A stretch of DNA of 7,659 nt from Defluviitaleaceae bacterium (lineage in GTDB: Bacteria; Bacillota; Clostridia; Lachnospirales; WQUN01), in the NCBI GenBank assembly GCA_009782245.1, contig WRKK01000249.1:1-7659 (forward strand), in the 5' to 3' direction. Shown here one piece after another: positions 5,379-7,659 of the stretch (the stretch's first letter is position 1; every line of letters starts with the position of its first letter). The notes under the pieces are model-generated. The model was not told where the DNA came from. It searched no databases and saw nothing but the letters and a program-made list of their open reading frames with translations. The position numbers and the translations under genes were made by a program.

Positions 5379-7299
5379 ACCAAATTTGCCCGTCAACTAC
5401 TCTAAAATTCATGGTTACATCGGCGTTTATGCCCAAATCAAGGTAGCGGATTCCGTTTCTAAAGTAGAAAAATGGCACTTCTTCACGGTTGGAAACCACA
5501 AATATTGTGAGATTTGGGTTTTGTTCAATGTGGGTACGCAATGCGGAGTGAAACAAGTCAAATTCGGCACTATTCATACGCAGCGGGTTTGTGTCCATGT
5601 GAATTATCACGGCGGACGGCACTGTTGAAAGTATTAGATTGTTGAACATTCCCCATTGGTTGCGATCGGCGGCAAAAATTCCGCCGCCAGCCGCCGACAT
5701 TTGTATAACAAGAGCGGTGGTTTCCAATCGGGCAGAATAGCCAAACGTGCCTGTTCTTGGCACAAACAGTTCAAAATCGTGGGCAAAGCCAGGAATAGCG
5801 GTTGTCATTTCGGTGCGTATCGGATCGTTTTCAAAGCCAGTAGGATCGGCTATTGCTTGCACAAAATATAGCTTGCTGACCGATAAATCGCCCAAAGTTG
5901 CCGTTACGTAAAGCGAACCAGGTTGGTTGGGTATGTAAATATTGGTTGCGAACCATTCGCCCGTTGCGGTATGCCGTGAGCCGTCTGGGGAGATAACTTC
6001 GGCGTAAAACTGCACCTCTGCTAGGTTTATTGGGATATTGTGCCTGTACAAATCACGTGCCAAAACATTTAGCATAAGCGGCGTACCTGGCGGAACGTTG
6101 GTATTTTCTGGCAACAAAACTAGTTCGGCGATTGCACCTGGCGTAGAATTGTCAAACACGCCCAATGCGTTTATAACAGCCCGTTGTGCGCCCTCCGAAA
6201 CGGTGTTGACAACCTGCAAGCCCGTGTTTCTGCCGTACGTTTGCGCCACCATCGTAGACGAGCCGCCGCCGTCAAAGTGCATTGCATCAAAAACGCCGTT
6301 GCGTAGCATTAGCATTGCAATTTCTTCGTGCGTTGCCCCAATAGAGCGACCTCTGCCGTCCACCACCATAAGAACCAAACTTTGCCTATCGCCAGAAATT
6401 CCCAAAGCTGTGCGGGGCTGTCTGCCGCCGATGACCGTGCCTGTATCGTGGACAATTTGCCCGTTGTTAAGGATAAGCCCGCCGCCGCCAACAGCCGCCT
6501 GAATTTCGGAAAACGGGCGTTCAAAGTTGGAAAACACGGTATATTCGGCGGTCATTCCGCCCCAAAAAAAGGGGTTGTGCGCCACAAGCGTTTGCACGTT
6601 CATTGCGATAATAAAGCCATTTTCGGGTACTACTAAAACTTCGGCGGGGTGAAACGATGTAACAATGCCGTCCACCACCAATATTTGCCACATATCGGGA
6701 AACCGTGCCACTAGCTGTGCGGTGTTCGCCATTCCAGCGCGGTTGATAATCACGGGAAAATCCAGATTAGGCACACGGTTAATGGAGTTGATACGCATAA
6801 GTTCCATGCCGTTTATAGATAAAAATATTCGCGGCTGAATATACCGCAAAAACGGGATATTGTTGTTATCCAGTATAAACGAGGCAAATTCGTTTACATT
6901 TTGGTTGTGCGATTGCGTCATAGAAACCAGTTGCCCGTTCGCCACAACAGGCCCCATTGAGGCTGTATGTGTGCCAGTTAGCCCAAAAAAATCGGCATTA
7001 ACGCCAGCAATAGCACCCGCCGTTGCAAGCAAATTTTGGGTAGTTTCACGCAAGCCAATTTCCCGTATAGATTCCACAGGTGCAATGGATATGTACGGGT
7101 CATTTAGCGGGATTCTTAGGATATGTACGTCTAAAAAACCAGCAGTAGTAACTTGTCGGTTAAGCTCGTAAACCACGTTGCGGGAAAGATATGTGCGGCT
7201 GGTGTGTTCAAACAGCATTTGCGCCTGTAACTGCGGCTGCGAAAAGGGTAAAAACGGCGAAAGCACTGCAAATAATAGCAAAAATAAAATAATTTTCAT
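5368..7299 (-). CDS. Exported phosphodiester glycosidase (NAGPA-like) domain protein
   Basis: The product has 643 residues from the ATG at 7299. An N-terminal signal peptide (Lys2, hydrophobic run to about residue 20, probable cut after LQA near 26) sends it outside the membrane, and no further anchor is obvious. Residues ~85-385 form a phosphodiester glycosidase (NAGPA, PF09992-type) domain. Its family motifs are GVNADFF at 99-105, RTALGI at 296-301, VVDGRGRSIGAT at 312-323 and HFDGGGSSTMV at 341-351. Human NAGPA removes GlcNAc from a phosphodiester; bacterial members are thought to act on wall or exopolysaccharide phosphodiesters, so the substrate here is unknown. Residues ~388-485 look like a beta-rich Ig-like spacer. 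Residues ~495-643 form an alpha/beta module without recognisable catalytic residues. It is first in an operon with murJ and a metal exporter, suggesting an envelope role. Confidence 0.88.
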   Translation of the reverse strand: MKIILFLLLFAVLSPFLPFSQPQLQAQMLFEHTSRTYLSRNVVYELNRQVTTAGFLDVHILRIPLNDPYISIAPVESIREIGLRETTQNLLATAGAIAGVNADFFGLTGTHTASMGPVVANGQLVSMTQSHNQNVNEFASFILDNNNIPFLRYIQPRIFLSINGMELMRINSINRVPNLDFPVIINRAGMANTAQLVARFPDMWQILVVDGIVTSFHPAEVLVVPENGFIIAMNVQTLVAHNPFFWGGMTAEYTVFSNFERPFSEIQAAVGGGGLILNNGQIVHDTGTVIGGRQPRTALGISGDRQSLVLMVVDGRGRSIGATHEEIAMLMLRNGVFDAMHFDGGGSSTMVAQTYGRNTGLQVVNTVSEGAQRAVINALGVFDNSTPGAIAELVLLPENTNVPPGTPLMLNVLARDLYRHNIPINLAEVQFYAEVISPDGSRHTATGEWFATNIYIPNQPGSLYVTATLGDLSVSKLYFVQAIADPTGFENDPIRTEMTTAIPGFAHDFELFVPRTGTFGYSARLETTALVIQMSAAGGGIFAADRNQWGMFNNLILSTVPSAVIIHMDTNPLRMNSAEFDLFHSALRTHIEQNPNLTIFVVSNREEVPFFYFRNGIRYLDLGINADVTMNFRVVDGQIWYDF

Positions 7300-7305
7300 A
7301 AACAA

Positions 7306-7313
7306 TCCTCCTT
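7306..7313 (-). promoter_or_regulatory. Strong Shine-Dalgarno that sets the glycosidase start
   Basis: The minus strand reads AAGGAGGA. The spacing from AAGGAGG to the ATG at 7299 is seven nt, which is ideal. The in-frame TTG at 7305 immediately follows the site and is too close, so the ATG is chosen and the two extra residues are dropped. Confidence 0.85.
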
Positions 7314-7322
7314 AATATAACT

Positions 7323-7331
7323 ATAATACCA
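7323..7331 (-). promoter_or_regulatory. Extended -10 promoter of the glycosidase-murJ-CDF operon
   Basis: The minus strand reads TGGTATTAT, an extended -10 very like the TGGTATAAT before clpP. The hexamer 17 bp upstream (TATTTT) is a poor -35, so the TGn element probably compensates. Transcription would start near 7316, leaving a leader of only about 17 nt that barely contains the Shine-Dalgarno. TATAGT slightly downstream is an alternative -10. Confidence 0.5.
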
Positions 7332-7520
7332 TGAAAATGTCGTGAAAAATATTACAAGTTTGTTACAAAATTTTTGTTGCTGTGCCGTGGTTTGATAGGG
7401 GATTATGGGGGTAGCTGAAAACGGTTGAATTTTAATTAGTGGGAATGAATTTGTGAAAAATTTACAAAAATTACCGATAAAAATTATGTGTTTTTGTGTT
7501 GTTGGTTTTTGTGCTGAAAT
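7332..7520. other. A/T-rich intergenic stretch with no recognised gene
   Basis: There is no credible coding frame on either strand. A small palindrome ACAAAA-T-TTTTGT sits at 7365-7377. GTGAAAAAT-type words recur around 7342 and 7453. These are common in such A/T-rich DNA and no site could be assigned. Any -35 or upstream regulation of the minus-strand operon would lie at the low-numbered end. Confidence 0.5.
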
Positions 7521-7659
7521 TTGGAACGGTGGAACGGGGAACGATGGAACGGGGAACGGGGAACGGGAAACGGGGAACGGGAAACGGGGAACGGGAAACG
7601 GGGAACGGGAAACGGGGAACGGGGAACGGGAAACGGGGAACGGGAAACGGGGAACGGGA
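7521..7659. repeat. G-rich heptanucleotide tandem array (GGGRAAC)n, runs off window end
   Basis: From 7551 to 7655 there are 15 uninterrupted heptamers, either GGGGAAC or GGGAAAC, mostly alternating as a 14-bp compound unit, followed by a partial GGGA. Upstream, less regular copies (TTGGAAC, GGTGGAAC, GGGGAAC, GATGGAAC at 7521-7550) show a decayed edge. The plus strand from 7546 on has no T and the minus strand no A. It therefore contains no stop codon in any frame and is completely purine/C-biased. Every unit supplies a G3 or G4 tract separated by 3-4 nt, the pattern expected of G-quadruplex-forming DNA. The total length is unknown because the window ends inside it. Confidence 0.95.

Noticed and set aside
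5119..5628. Plus-strand frame of 169 codons
   Set aside because: It is antisense to the murJ start and glycosidase end, both clearly real genes. No motif or ribosome binding site supports it.
6038..6502. Plus-strand frame of 154 codons
   Set aside because: It is antisense to the conserved catalytic core of the phosphodiester glycosidase, whose motifs confirm the minus strand.
7544..7659. ATG at 7544 opening a frame through the heptamer array to the window end
   Set aside because: The array lacks T on the plus strand, so no stop codon can occur in any frame. The openness is a composition artefact and the predicted peptide is pure low complexity.
7521..7659. CRISPR or telomere-like array
   Set aside because: A contiguous 7-bp period with no spacers excludes CRISPR. 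Nothing shows that this is a chromosome end, as the window simply stops inside the array.

Overview
The window reads as a chromosomal segment of a low-to-moderate GC Gram-positive bacterium, most likely a member of Clostridia (Bacillota). The evidence is strong AAGGAGG-type ribosome binding sites, extended -10 promoters, ClpP whose catalytic residues fall at the same numbers as in Bacillus subtilis (S98/H123/D172), a Firmicute-style MurJ, and intergenic GTAGGGGCG-type hairpins. The genus cannot be fixed from sequence alone.

Layout. Positions 1-247 hold an intergenic hairpin repeat, an A/T-rich tract and a good extended -10 promoter. These drive clpP (248-832) and clpX (896-2206), the protease chamber and the unfoldase of the ClpXP machine. 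Both are full length with all key motifs. Positions 2207-2575 contain no gene. They hold two ~86-bp GC-rich arms in inverted orientation, differing only by five single-base indels, around a 196-bp A/T-rich core with a perfect 18-bp hairpin. Arms and core together look like a MITE-like element or a bidirectional transcription barrier between convergent genes.

Positions 2576-7299 are a three-gene operon on the minus strand, transcribed towards clpX. Its order is an exported phosphodiester glycosidase-domain (NAGPA-like) protein, then the lipid II flippase murJ, then a cation diffusion facilitator of the Mn/Fe-like N-D-D-D type. Neighbouring genes overlap by 11 and 20 nt, so translational coupling is likely. 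A perfect Shine-Dalgarno sequence and an extended -10 stand before the first gene. The first two genes suggest a cell-envelope role; the metal exporter is co-transcribed but not obviously linked to them.

Positions 7300-7659 are non-coding: the operon promoter, A/T-rich DNA, and a G-rich heptanucleotide array (GGGGAAC/GGGAAAC) that runs off the window end. A related 9-bp repeat lies in frame at the start of murJ. No RNA gene, CRISPR array, transposase or prophage gene was seen. The protein genes are mostly ordinary; the unusual content is the repeat architecture around them.
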